Assembly: GCF_014202695.1 (NCBI RefSeq)
Contig: NZ_JACHHH010000001.1
Span: 168,739-232,738, forward strand
Length of the DNA stretch: 64,000 bases
From: Oribacterium sinus
GTDB lineage: Bacteria > Bacillota > Clostridia > Lachnospirales > Lachnospiraceae
Direction: 5' to 3'
Under the pieces are notes generated by a model. It was not told where the DNA came from and searched no databases. It worked only from the letters and a program-made list of their open reading frames with translations. This document shows positions 16,535 through 24,538 of this stretch, one piece after another. Position 1 is the first letter of the stretch. Every line of letters starts with the position of its first letter. Made by a program: the position numbers and the translations under genes.

Positions 16535-17224
16535 ATGAAGATTATCGGAATAGTTCCCCCCTCTCGCCTTCGGGAGACGGAAAATCCCTATGAAGACAAT
16601 GCTATTTTTCATGAGCTTTATACCAAAAGAGTGGAAGAAGCGGGCGGTATTCCTATCGGAATTATCGGTGTGGACGGTACAGTAAAGGAAGAGGCTTTAG
16701 CTCTTTGCGATGCTTTTTTACTTTGTGGAGGAAAACGGATTTTTCCCTATCATTTTCAAGTTATTGCCCATGCCTTGAAAACCGGAAAAAAGCTCTTGGG
16801 CGTTTGTCTTGGCATGCAGGCTATACACAGTTATTTTATTGCCAAGGAAGAGCAGAGGAATCGTCCCGGTAAGAGTATTTTGGAAGTCTATGAGGAAATG
16901 AAGAAGGAACGGTATTTCTTTGTGGAACCGGTGGAGGGGCACTGGAAATGCAATCCCAACCGGGGAGAAGAGCATTTGGTAAAGCAGGAGATTCGGATTA
17001 TAGAGGATTCCGCTCTAAGAAAGCATTTTCCCGGGGATAGAATTCAAGGGGCCAGTATGCACCGTTATCGGATTACTAAGCCGGCAGAGGATATTCGAGC
17101 TGTGGCTTTTGCGGAGGATGGCGGAATTGAGGGCATTGAATACGGAGAGAAAATGCTGGGGATTCAGTTCCATCCGGAGATAGACCAAAGCTTCCCCGGG
17201 ATTTTCCGATTTTTGACAAACTAA
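16535..17224 (+). CDS. C26-type gamma-glutamyl hydrolase-like protein
   Basis: 229 residues, class-I glutaminase fold and divergent from the first C26 gene. The nucleophile elbow LGVCLGMQAIHSYF (Cys about 91) and the catalytic QFHPE near the C-terminus are present. It differs from the PuuD-like neighbour around the elbow and in the GASMHRYRI segment, so the substrate may differ. AAAGGAG precedes the ATG. It lies 17 nt before a sodium:dicarboxylate-type symporter gene, so each C26 enzyme is paired with its own transporter. Confidence 0.82.
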   Translation: MKIIGIVPPSRLRETENPYEDNAIFHELYTKRVEEAGGIPIGIIGVDGTVKEEALALCDAFLLCGGKRIFPYHFQVIAHALKTGKKLLGVCLGMQAIHSYFIAKEEQRNRPGKSILEVYEEMKKERYFFVEPVEGHWKCNPNRGEEHLVKQEIRIIEDSALRKHFPGDRIQGASMHRYRITKPAEDIRAVAFAEDGGIEGIEYGEKMLGIQFHPEIDQSFPGIFRFLTN

Positions 17225-17240
17225 AGATGAGGTACAGGAG

Positions 17241-18491
17241 ATGAAAAGCAAATCTATTGCAGGAAACTATCGTTTTTTATTGATTTTGATTTCAGCCATG
17301 GTATTGGGCTCTATAACAGGCTATGCGGCACCGGATTTTGCCCACGGCATTAAATTTTTGGGAGACCTGTTTATCCGCATGATGTTCTGTGTGGTGGTGC
17401 CTATGGTATTTGCCTCTATTGCAGGGGCGGTTGCCAATATGAAGAGCCGGAAGAGAGCCGGAAAGATTATGGGGGTTACGGTGCTCAGCTTCGTGATTAC
17501 CGGAGCCTTTGCTGCCATCGTCTTTTTTGTACTTTGCCAGATTTTTCCGCCGGTTTTACAGCCCTGGAAGAGCCTTAGTGCAGAGGAGGTGGGAGAGCAC
17601 GCCAGTCTTACGGAAATGGTGCTGAACTTTTTTACCGTGGAGGATTTTGTGGGACTTCTCTCCAGAAGAGCCATGCTTCCTTTAATCGTTTTTTCCGTAC
17701 TCTTTGGTTTTTCCGTGAATTTAGCAGGAGAGTCCGGTAAGAAGGTAGCGGAGTTTTTGGATAGCCTGACAGCGGTCATGATGAAGTTTGTGCAAATCGT
17801 AACCTATTATGCGCCCATTGCCTTCTTTGCGATATTTGCAGATTTGGTTGCAAGCTATGGACCTCAGATTACGGAGAGCTATGCAAGAGCATTGGTTTTA
17901 TATTATCCGGTTTGCTTTATTTATATTTTCACGGCATTCCCTTTGATGGCTTATATCGGCGCAGGAATGGATGGAGTGAAAATGATGATGTCCCATATTT
18001 TAAAGCCGGCGATTGTGGCATTGGGAACCTGTTCTTCAGTGGCTACCATTCCTACCAATATGGAGGTGGCGGAGGAAAGCGGAATTTCCAAGGATGTGTC
18101 CGATATTGTGCTTCCTTTGGGAGCGACCATGCACATGGATGGTTCCTGCTTCTCCTGTGTACTAAAGATTTGCTTTGTAATGGGAGCTTTGGGAACTCCT
18201 GTGAGCTTTGCCCAGCTTCCGGTGATTGTACTGGTTGCGGTATTTTCTTCTGTGGGAATGAGCGGTGTGCCCGGAGGCGGATATATCGGAGAGTATATTA
18301 TTGCCAGCATTTTCTTCCCTAATCAAATGGAGGTGGCCTTCCCTATTCTGGTTGCTATCGGCAATCTGGTGGATCCACCGGCAACCATGATTAACTCAGC
18401 AGGTGATTATGTGGTTTCCTTTATCGTTTCCCGTTTTGTAGATGGTAAGGACTGGATGAAGAACGCTTTAGCAAAGAAAGCTAAGGCATAG
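17241..18491 (+). CDS. Dicarboxylate/amino acid:cation symporter (DAACS)
   Basis: 416 residues, GltPh/DctA-type fold with about eight helices and two re-entrant loops. The conserved region near helix 7 reads LPLGATMHMDGSCF (family consensus GATxNMDG, here His replaces Asn). The HP2-like loop reads GMSGVPGGGYIGEYI and helix 8 NLVDPPATMINSAGD. It imports acidic amino acids or dicarboxylates with Na+ or H+. It overlaps a 35-bp tandem duplication at its 3' end, which includes the stop codon. Confidence 0.9.
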   Translation: MKSKSIAGNYRFLLILISAMVLGSITGYAAPDFAHGIKFLGDLFIRMMFCVVVPMVFASIAGAVANMKSRKRAGKIMGVTVLSFVITGAFAAIVFFVLCQIFPPVLQPWKSLSAEEVGEHASLTEMVLNFFTVEDFVGLLSRRAMLPLIVFSVLFGFSVNLAGESGKKVAEFLDSLTAVMMKFVQIVTYYAPIAFFAIFADLVASYGPQITESYARALVLYYPVCFIYIFTAFPLMAYIGAGMDGVKMMMSHILKPAIVALGTCSSVATIPTNMEVAEESGISKDVSDIVLPLGATMHMDGSCFSCVLKICFVMGALGTPVSFAQLPVIVLVAVFSSVGMSGVPGGGYIGEYIIASIFFPNQMEVAFPILVAIGNLVDPPATMINSAGDYVVSFIVSRFVDGKDWMKNALAKKAKA

Positions 18492-18566
18492 AGAAAAACG
18501 CTTTAGCAAAGAAAGCTAAGGCATAGAGAAAAACGCTTTAGCAAAGAAAGTTAAGAAATAGAGAAA
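18462..18566 (+). repeat. 35-bp tandem repeat at the 3' end of the symporter gene
   Basis: Three copies start at 18462, 18497 and 18532. The first encodes the final NALAKKAKA residues and the TAG stop; the second is identical and the third has a few substitutions. It has the same architecture as the ZIP 3'-end array. Confidence 0.95.
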
Positions 18567-18650
18567 AATGGTATTCGGCCTTTATAAAGGGAAGATCGAA
18601 AATGGAACGGAAGAATTCTTTGAACAATAAGAGAAGGTAAGGAAGATAAA

Positions 18651-19178
18651 ATGGACTGTGCTTTTGGAAACGAAATTGGCTTAGAGGAAGAAGCGCTTTG
18701 CCTCCGAAAGGCGGAGCCTTCAGATTTGGATGCGGTAGCCGGGCTGGAAGCGGAATGTTTTCCCAAGGCGGAGGCGGCTACGAAGGAGCAATTTCAAGAA
18801 CGCCTGAAAGCCTACAGCAACCATTTCCTTCTTCTTTTTTATGCTGGAAGGCTGATTTCCTTTATCAACGGCTTCGTCAGTAATCAAAAAGATTTGTTCG
18901 ATGAAATGTATGAAAATGTCAGTCTCCATGATGAAGACGGAGACTGGCAGATGATTTTTGGGGTCAATACCCACCCTGAGTTTCAAAAAAGAGGCATTGC
19001 CACAAAGATGATGCAGGTCTTTTTGGAAGAGGCTAAGAAAGAGGGAAGAAAAGGGGCAGTGCTTACCTGTAAAAAAGAAAAAATACCCTTCTACAGTCGC
19101 TGTGGCTTTGTCTTAGAAGGGAAGTCTGCTTCTGTTCACGGTGATGCGGAATGGTATCAGATGCGGCGGCGCTTCTAA
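18651..19178 (+). CDS. GNAT-family N-acetyltransferase
   Basis: 175 residues. The acetyl-CoA pyrophosphate-binding loop is HPEFQKRGIATKMMQVF (about residues 106-122), and FYSRCGFVLEGK is the usual C-terminal strand/loop. The N-terminal LRKAEPSDLDAVAGLEAECFP and the overall pattern resemble arylalkylamine-type acetyltransferases. The acceptor is unknown. An AAGGAAG site precedes ATG 18651. The final codons and stop form one arm of a long palindrome with the converging SDR gene. Confidence 0.85.
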   Translation: MDCAFGNEIGLEEEALCLRKAEPSDLDAVAGLEAECFPKAEAATKEQFQERLKAYSNHFLLLFYAGRLISFINGFVSNQKDLFDEMYENVSLHDEDGDWQMIFGVNTHPEFQKRGIATKMMQVFLEEAKKEGRKGAVLTCKKEKIPFYSRCGFVLEGKSASVHGDAEWYQMRRRF

Positions 19179-19251
19179 AGATAAGGAATTGTGAAGTACC
19201 ACAATAATGCTGATATATTCTTAAGGTCACAATTCGATAATCTTTAGAAGC
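19171..19251. terminator. Bidirectional terminator-like palindrome between converging genes
   Basis: GCTTCTAAAGAT...GAATTGTGA pairs with TCACAATTC...ATCTTTAGAAGC (12 plus 9 bp, short internal loop). It covers the end of the GNAT gene and stops just before the SDR 3' end. Confidence 0.65.
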
Positions 19252-19254
19252 ACC

Positions 19255-19980
19255 TTAGATCCATGCCCCGTCAAAGGGTATCACCTGGGCTGTAAGGTAG
19301 AGGGAGGCTTGGGAGAGAAGGTAAAGAAAGTCGGCGGCTTCTTCTACGGTAGCCATTCTACCGTAGGGAATTTCCTCTTCTAAGCTTTGCTTTTCTTCAG
19401 CGCTAAGCCAGGAATTCATATCCGTGTCAACAGCGCCGAAAGCTACGGCATTAACAGAGATGTGAGAAGGGGCGAGCTCTTTTCCCAGAGCTTTCGCAAA
19501 GGTGGAGATTCCGCCTTTGGTGAGGGAATAAAGACTTTCCATGGAAGCCCCTACGTTTCCCCAAACGGAAGAACTGAAAAGAATTCTTCCTTCCTTTGCT
19601 TTTAAAAGATAGGGCAGGAGGTTTTGGCAAAGAGTGAAGGGGTGTAGGAGATTTGTTTCCAAAAGAGCCTTTGTTTCTTCCTCTCTGTAGTCTTGCAATA
19701 ATTTGATAGCGTCTTTACCGCTGTTGGCGATAAGAATCAGCTTAGATAGGCTTTTTCCTTCAAGAATACGGGAAAGGCCTTCTTTTGTGCCCAAATCTTT
19801 GCAAAGAAAAATTTCCGGACAGTTTTCCGGCAAGTCTGACTGAATTTCTTTTTTCAATTCTTCCAAAAGAGTCCAGTTTTTTTCGCAATTTAATAAGAGG
19901 CTGTAACCTTCTCTTGCAAAACGCTTGGCCGCGGCTTTACCGATTCCTCGGGATGCACCGGTAATAATAGCAATGTTCAT
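19255..19980 (-). CDS. Short-chain dehydrogenase/reductase (SDR)
   Basis: 241 residues, classical SDR. The cofactor motif TGASRGIG lies at about residues 7-14, the catalytic Ser in LFSSSVWG and YxxxK in YSLTKGG (about 150). The usual NNAG motif reads IANSGKDA, a divergent form. It resembles FabG-type 3-ketoacyl reductases but sits outside a fatty-acid cluster, so the substrate is uncertain. The start at 19980 has GGAG upstream; the ATG 15 nt earlier encodes that ribosome site. Confidence 0.85.
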   Translation of the reverse strand: MNIAIITGASRGIGKAAAKRFAREGYSLLLNCEKNWTLLEELKKEIQSDLPENCPEIFLCKDLGTKEGLSRILEGKSLSKLILIANSGKDAIKLLQDYREEETKALLETNLLHPFTLCQNLLPYLLKAKEGRILFSSSVWGNVGASMESLYSLTKGGISTFAKALGKELAPSHISVNAVAFGAVDTDMNSWLSAEEKQSLEEEIPYGRMATVEEAADFLYLLSQASLYLTAQVIPFDGAWI

Positions 19981-20017
19981 AGCTTCTTTCTCCATTAAAA
20001 CAAACTGTTTGTAGAAA

Positions 20018-20045
20018 AACGAGATGCCATAGGGGGCATCTCGTT
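20018..20045 (-). terminator. Terminator of the glycosyltransferase gene
   Basis: On the minus strand AACGAGATGCC / GGCATCTCGTT is followed by TTTC. The arms share AACGAG...CTCGTT with family A but the element is shorter (28 bp) and ends in a T run. Confidence 0.7.
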
Positions 20046-20122
20046 TAATAAAAATCTATTTCCTAATGATAGTTCAGTGCCTTCCTGATAAAAGTAAAGC
20101 TCTTCAGCGCACAAATACCTTA

Positions 20123-21142
20123 TTAGTTAAAGCCGTAGAACTTCTGGGTGAGCTTATAGGCTAAAATCGTGAGCTTGTTTCCGATTTTTCCCGGAAGGTT
20201 TACCCCTTGTCCAAGGAAGCCGGAACGCATCCTCCACCATAGGGGGAAGTGCTTCTCCCTAAGCTCTGCCCAAAGCTCTTTCTTTCTTTGCAGGTTTTCC
20301 TCTGTACCGGACTTAATGGCCAGAACAGAAGATACGGTGGTAATGATTTCCAAATACAAAATCATATATTTTCGAAGCTTTTTGGGCTGTACCTTAAGGA
20401 CATCGCAGCACTCAATCATCAGGCGGTTTACCCTATACTGCTGGTCTAAACGAGAAATCATTACCGTTTCATTTACGGACTGATCCTCTCTACCGATGTA
20501 GTAGTGATAAAGATTTTGATTTAGATAATAAATCTTCTTTACATGGGGGAGAGGTTCATATACAAAGAGATTATCCACATAGAAGGTATGCTTAGGAAGC
20601 TGTAAGCCGCAATCCTTTAGCATTTTGGTCCGGTAAATAACGGAATGCATTAAAATGTACTGTCCCAGGTGAAAGTTCTTCATTTCAGCCCAGCCAAAAA
20701 CCTTATCTTCGGGGAAAGCATTGGCATAGGACATGACCTTTTTATTCTCCTGTCCCACCTTATCATAGATGAAGTTGGCCACCAGCATGTCAATGGATTC
20801 ACCGGAAAGGGTTAAATTCCGGATTCTTTCCAAAACCTCTAAAAGCACCTTGGAATCCAACCAGTCATCGGAATCCACTACCTTAAAATAAAGTCCGCTG
20901 GCATTTCTAAGGCCTGTGTTCACCGCTTCACCGTGACCGCCGTTTTCCTGATGAACAGCCTTGCAAATGCCGGGATATTTCTCTTCGTACTCCTTGGCGA
21001 TTTCCAAGGTATTGTCTTTTTTGGAACCATCGTCAACAATGATGATTTCTACTTCTTCCCCGCCGGGAAGAATGCTTTCAATGCAGTTCCGCATATAAGC
21101 GGCAGAATTATAACAGGGGATTGCAAAACTAATTAATTTCAT
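20123..21142 (-). CDS. Family 2 glycosyltransferase
   Basis: 339 residues. The GT-A domain starts at once (ISFAIPCYNSAAYMRNCIESI), with EIIIVDDGSKKDNT and, at about residue 90, FKVVDSDDWLD, which holds the DxD metal site. The ~130 C-terminal residues are basic and lack clear membrane helices. It probably adds a sugar to an envelope or exopolysaccharide precursor. It stands alone, with its own promoter and terminator. Confidence 0.88.
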   Translation of the reverse strand: MKLISFAIPCYNSAAYMRNCIESILPGGEEVEIIIVDDGSKKDNTLEIAKEYEEKYPGICKAVHQENGGHGEAVNTGLRNASGLYFKVVDSDDWLDSKVLLEVLERIRNLTLSGESIDMLVANFIYDKVGQENKKVMSYANAFPEDKVFGWAEMKNFHLGQYILMHSVIYRTKMLKDCGLQLPKHTFYVDNLFVYEPLPHVKKIYYLNQNLYHYYIGREDQSVNETVMISRLDQQYRVNRLMIECCDVLKVQPKKLRKYMILYLEIITTVSSVLAIKSGTEENLQRKKELWAELREKHFPLWWRMRSGFLGQGVNLPGKIGNKLTILAYKLTQKFYGFN

Positions 21143-21256
21143 AAAACCTCACCATAGGGGAAAAGAGGATAGCATACGTTGAATCGTAGAAAAAAATTTC
21201 GCCGTTTCTCTATTCTCGTATCTTTCCGTTAAAATGTAGTGTTTTTAATCTTCCTT

Positions 21257-21284
21257 ACTATAGCATAAAGGAAGGAAGAAACAA
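21257..21284 (-). promoter_or_regulatory. Promoter of the glycosyltransferase gene
   Basis: On the minus strand, -35 TTGTTT, a 16-bp spacer and an extended -10 TG-C-TATAGT, about 115 bp before the start codon. Confidence 0.6.
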
Positions 21285-21357
21285 AGAAGAATCCATGGAG
21301 AAAGAAAAGGAAGGTTACTGTCAAGTAATCGTTGGCAACTCCTTCATACAGACTAAT

Positions 21358-21558
21358 GAATGTCTTGCTTCGGGTTAGGCTCTGCCTCAAAGACACACTA
21401 CGTTTCCTACTCGCTGCACTCGCTTTTGCACTCAGGCTCCTGCGCAAACTCGCCCTTCGGGCTCAAACATGCGCCCGCCTTCGTTGCTAGAGTGCAGCTC
21501 CCTACGGAAGCCTCGCGATCGTCTTTTTCGTGCATAGCCTAAGCCCTCGCAAAGATTC
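21358..21558. repeat. 200-bp imperfect palindrome beside the ISLre2 relic
   Basis: Arms GAATGTCTTGC..GGGTTAGGCTCTGC (left) and, on the opposite strand, GAATCTTTGC..GGCTTAGGCTATGC are partly complementary. The interior carries the minus-strand string GAGCCCGAAGGGCGAGTTTG (a GCCC-GAA-GGGC hairpin). No credible ORF lies in it. It replaces the missing 3' part of the transposase and shares GAGCCC and GGCGAGTT words with family B. Confidence 0.6.
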
Positions 21559-21630
21559 TTTAATACCCCGCCATAGAAAGCAACTTCCTGCGATCCCCTC
21601 TTATTTCCGTATCAAGCCCCAACATGCGGC

Positions 21631-22080
21631 CTATGACCGGATACCGGTATCCTTTTCCAATCTTTTCTCTACCCATCCGTCATAAGCGATTGCCGCCTTC
21701 ATTTCCGCCTTGGGATAGTTTCTTCTTGCACGATCTTTTCCCTGTAGATTCAGCCAAACGCCATCCGCTTCTTCAAATAATACAGGAACTTCTCGGCTCC
21801 CCCTTAAATCTTCCTTCTTTCCTGTTTCTACCAGTTCCTTCTCATCATGTACCGGCTTATCTCCAAGAGCCTGAATCACATTCCAGACTGCAGCATGGCT
21901 AATAGATAGTCCTGTTGTTTGGCTCAGTTTTTCTGCACAGTTACGATAAGACATTTCTTTCCTCATGTAACTTCCATCATATCTTTCCAAGATTTCTTGC
22001 TCAATCTCCTTGAAACCTATGCCTTTTTCCTCTAACATAGAAATCACCATACAGCTCCTGACCTTAATATTTTTTGCCAA
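21631..22080 (-). pseudogene. Truncated ISLre2-type (UPF0236) transposase
   Basis: 149 codons from a TTG, resembling the N-terminal to central part of ISLre2-family transposases: MSYRNCAEKLSQTTGLSISH (helix-turn-helix region) and FEEADGVWLNLQGKDR (start of the catalytic core, with an acidic residue). Full-length proteins run several hundred residues further. Here the frame ends at 21631 next to a 200-bp palindrome and the true start is not evident, so it is an inactive relic. Confidence 0.7.
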
Positions 22081-22108
22081 CTATAGAATAGGTTATTTCT
22101 GTATGATG

Positions 22109-22140
22109 AGGAAGAGGCTTCGGCCTCTTCCTATTTTTTT
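22109..22140 (+). terminator. Perfect rho-independent terminator
   Basis: AGGAAGAGGC-TTCG-GCCTCTTCCT followed by ATTTTTTT. Nothing intact on the plus strand lies upstream, so it is probably left from a deleted gene or insulates the ABC genes downstream. Confidence 0.85.
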
Positions 22141-22256
22141 GCCAACTAATATTTTACTCCAAGTCTCTTAACTGTAAATTCTCGCTACTTATGTTGGTGT
22201 TGATTTTTTATATTGTTAAACATGCCTATTACATTGTTGACTTCTCCGTTTTTATA

Positions 22257-22285
22257 TTGACAAATTGCACAAAAAGTAATACTAT
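22257..22285 (+). promoter_or_regulatory. Promoter of the ABC-2 transporter genes
   Basis: -35 TTGACA (22257-22262), 17-bp spacer and -10 TACTAT (22280-22285); an overlapping TATAAT follows 3 bp later. The start codon lies about 110 bp downstream. The rest of 22141-22397 is AT-rich without other features. Confidence 0.65.
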
Positions 22286-22397
22286 AATTATAAGTAGAGC
22301 TATCATTGTTCATATAAAATGCTACCAATATTGAGTTGATAGTCTGCCCCAATATTATCTTTAATACTTGTTGGTCACATTTGAATAGGAGATAATC

Positions 22398-23135
22398 GTG
22401 AGCTCTTTATTTTATGCTAAAGTATCAAAGAGGTATCCTGCTTTTGAACTACAGCCATTTGACTTCTATCTCAATGAGTGTGATATAGTTGGGCTAATTG
22501 GCGCTAACGGTGCCGGAAAAACTACTTTTTTGAATTTGCTGGAAGGCAGATGCCTTCCGTCATCCGGCGAGGTTTATTACAAAGGCAGGGTTATGAAGCC
22601 TATTTCATGGAAAAAAAATCCTGTTGTTTCATTCTATGATGGCATTTGTCCATTTTGCGAGAAGTTTAATCCCAAAGACATTTGCACAGTCATGGCTGAT
22701 TGGTATCCTAAATGGAGTTCAGAGCAATATTTTGATTATCTGAATTTCCTAAACGTACAGATTATTGCTATAAAGCAAATGTCTCTTGGGACAAAAAATA
22801 AATTAATGTTGGCCACCATGCTGGCTCAAAACCCTGAAATATTGTTTTGTGATGAATTAACTACCGGACTGGATCCTGTTGCAAGAGAAAAAGTTTTGCA
22901 TTTATTGAAAGAATATATTAATAAGACACATTCAGCCGTTATCTTCTCCACTCACATTATTAGCGACTTAGAAAAATTTGCTTCCAGAATCATCTTACTC
23001 GATAACGGTAAGGTTATTTTGAATACTGATATTTCTTGCATTTTGGAAGGAAATAAAATTTCTTTAGAAAATGTAGTATATGACTATCTAAGTAAATCCA
23101 CTTTAGCGAAAGGAAATGATAATTTAATTTTGTAA
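22398..23135 (+). CDS. ABC transporter ATP-binding protein (ABC-2 type)
   Basis: 245 residues, GTG start after AGGAG. Walker A is GANGAGKTTFLN (about residues 35-46) and Walker B plus D-loop ILFCDELTTGLDP (about 151-163). The switch His is in IFSTHIISDLEKFA. The signature is degenerate (MSLGTKNKLML instead of LSGGQ), as in other BcrA/YtrB-like exporters. It pairs with the small membrane gene 18 nt downstream. AT-rich codon use sets this pair apart from its neighbours. Likely role: export of, or resistance to, a peptide or lipid; the substrate is unknown. Confidence 0.88.
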   Translation: MSSLFYAKVSKRYPAFELQPFDFYLNECDIVGLIGANGAGKTTFLNLLEGRCLPSSGEVYYKGRVMKPISWKKNPVVSFYDGICPFCEKFNPKDICTVMADWYPKWSSEQYFDYLNFLNVQIIAIKQMSLGTKNKLMLATMLAQNPEILFCDELTTGLDPVAREKVLHLLKEYINKTHSAVIFSTHIISDLEKFASRIILLDNGKVILNTDISCILEGNKISLENVVYDYLSKSTLAKGNDNLIL

Positions 23136-23153
23136 TTATCAAATGAATAATAT

Positions 23154-23753
23154 ATGAAAGGGTTGCTTTATAAAGATTTTAAGTCCATTTTGAAGTTAAT
23201 ATCCCCTGTATATTTAATGTCTCTTATTCCAATTATTGTCTATATTGGGAAAGATATGTTTCTGTTTATGTTCTCCATAATTATTGGGATATTATTCGGA
23301 ATGCAAGTATCAATAACTATTTCCGTAGATGAAAAAACAAAACTTGTTAATTATTATCGTATACTACCACTTTCCTATCATGTCATTGCTATGGAGAAAT
23401 ATATTTTCACGCTCATCATTTCTCTCCTTACAGGTATCATAATCTTCCTTGTTACTTTCAGTTATTCTGGACAGCTTAGCCTTTTGTATCCATTCATTGG
23501 TTTCTACGTTGCGCTAATTTATAACATGATAGTAATTCCCGCATCATTTTATTTTGGTGTAGAAAAAGGAAGATATATCCTCATAGGATTTACCATTCTT
23601 CCTATTATCATTACAAAATTTAATAATGTTTTATTAAAACTATATTCTATTCTTCAGACCAACTTGATTGCATTAGCAGTGATTTTACATTTGATTATTT
23701 TTGTCATCTCATACGTAATTTCAGTAAAAAGCATTGAAAAATATCGCATATAA
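23154..23753 (+). CDS. ABC-2 family transporter permease
   Basis: 199 residues with about six hydrophobic helices; first MKGLLYKDFKSILKLISPVYLMSL, last IVISYVISVKSIEKYRI-like end. The start MKGLLYKDFK is typical of small clostridial ABC-2 permeases paired with a BcrA/YtrB-like ATPase. No extracellular domain. It is probably co-transcribed with the ATPase gene. No ribosome site of good quality precedes ATG 23154, so translational coupling is likely. Confidence 0.8.
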   Translation: MKGLLYKDFKSILKLISPVYLMSLIPIIVYIGKDMFLFMFSIIIGILFGMQVSITISVDEKTKLVNYYRILPLSYHVIAMEKYIFTLIISLLTGIIIFLVTFSYSGQLSLLYPFIGFYVALIYNMIVIPASFYFGVEKGRYILIGFTILPIIITKFNNVLLKLYSILQTNLIALAVILHLIIFVISYVISVKSIEKYRI

Positions 23754-23787
23754 TTTCGATTTATAAAACATCAGACAGGCATAGTTC

Positions 23788-23989
23788 TTGCCGCCTCGGT
23801 TGGTTTTATGTGGTAACTTAATTTTACCGACGGCAATAGACTATGTCTGATAACATTGTACAGCTCAATGAGGATCTTATAAAGAGCAAGTCAATGATCT
23901 GGTACGCGGTAGATGCAAAAATGGGGATATTCGAAGAAATATTTAAAAAGAGACATGGATCAATATTTATAGAAGAAAAAATGCTGTGA
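23788..23989 (+). mobile_element. Relic of an IS256-type transposase end
   Basis: The 48-codon ORF at 23843-23989 starts MSDNIVQLNEDLIK, the characteristic N-terminus of IS256-family transposases, then diverges into unrelated sequence and stops. Just upstream an imperfect palindrome (TTGCCG..TCGGT / ACCGA.CGGCAA, 23788-23836) may be the old IS end. Nothing else of the transposase remains. Confidence 0.55.
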
Positions 23990-24068
23990 AAAGTGAAGAA
24001 AAACAAAGAAAAGGCTTGTTTTTTCAATGCTTTTGTGTTAGTGTGTAACAGTATTTGTAACGTAGGAA

Positions 24069-24094
24069 GGGGCAAGCACTGGCTTGTCCCTTTT
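24069..24094 (+). terminator. Terminator-like hairpin in the rimP leader
   Basis: GGGGCAAGC-ACTG-GCTTGTCCC followed by TTTT, ending 20 nt before the rimP start. It may end upstream transcription or attenuate the nusA operon. Confidence 0.55.
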
Positions 24095-24113
24095 GCTTGA
24101 ATGGAGCGTTGGC

Positions 24114-24440
24114 ATGGAAATTGAGAGAACAAAGGCGTATTTGGAAGAAATTCTTCCGGGAATGGGCTATGTGCTGGATAGTGTCACCTTTACAAAAGAG
24201 GCGGGAACCCACTATCTAAGGGCATTCATTTTTAGAAAAGATGAGCAGGACATGACGGTCAATGACTGTGCCATGGTCTCCAGAAGACTGTCCAAGTGGT
24301 TGGATAAGGAAGATTTTATTGCAGAAGAGTATATCTTGGAGGTTTGTTCCCTAGGCTTTAAGGACAATCCCGGAGCGGAGGAGCTTTCCGAGGTGGAAGA
24401 AGAACTGCTTTCCGAGGGAGAGGAAGCTACGGAAGAGTAA
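24114..24440 (+). CDS. rimP: Ribosome maturation factor RimP, N-terminal domain only
   Basis: 108 residues. RimP assists 30S maturation. The N-terminal alpha/beta domain is complete and well matched (TVNDCAMVSRRLSKWLD, then EEYILEVCSLGF, where the family has EVSSPG). The ~70-residue C-terminal SH3-like domain that normally follows is missing and is replaced by an acidic tail (ELSEVEEELLSEGEEATEE). Gene order rimP-nusA supports the call. ATG 24114 has GGAG 9-10 nt upstream. No remnant of the missing domain was seen before nusA. Confidence 0.85.
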   Translation: MEIERTKAYLEEILPGMGYVLDSVTFTKEAGTHYLRAFIFRKDEQDMTVNDCAMVSRRLSKWLDKEDFIAEEYILEVCSLGFKDNPGAEELSEVEEELLSEGEEATEE

Positions 24441-24538
24441 ATTGTGAGGCGAAAACAGTTAAAAGTATAATACAGGCGGAATTAAAGGCAGTAAGGATAG
24501 AAAACGCCTGATGATAAAAATAAAGAGGAGTAAAAACG

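Noticed and set aside
20018-20045. Member of family A palindromes
   Set aside because: Shares AACGAG/CTCGTT ends but is 28 bp, has a different inner stem and a T run on the minus strand, so an ordinary terminator is simpler.
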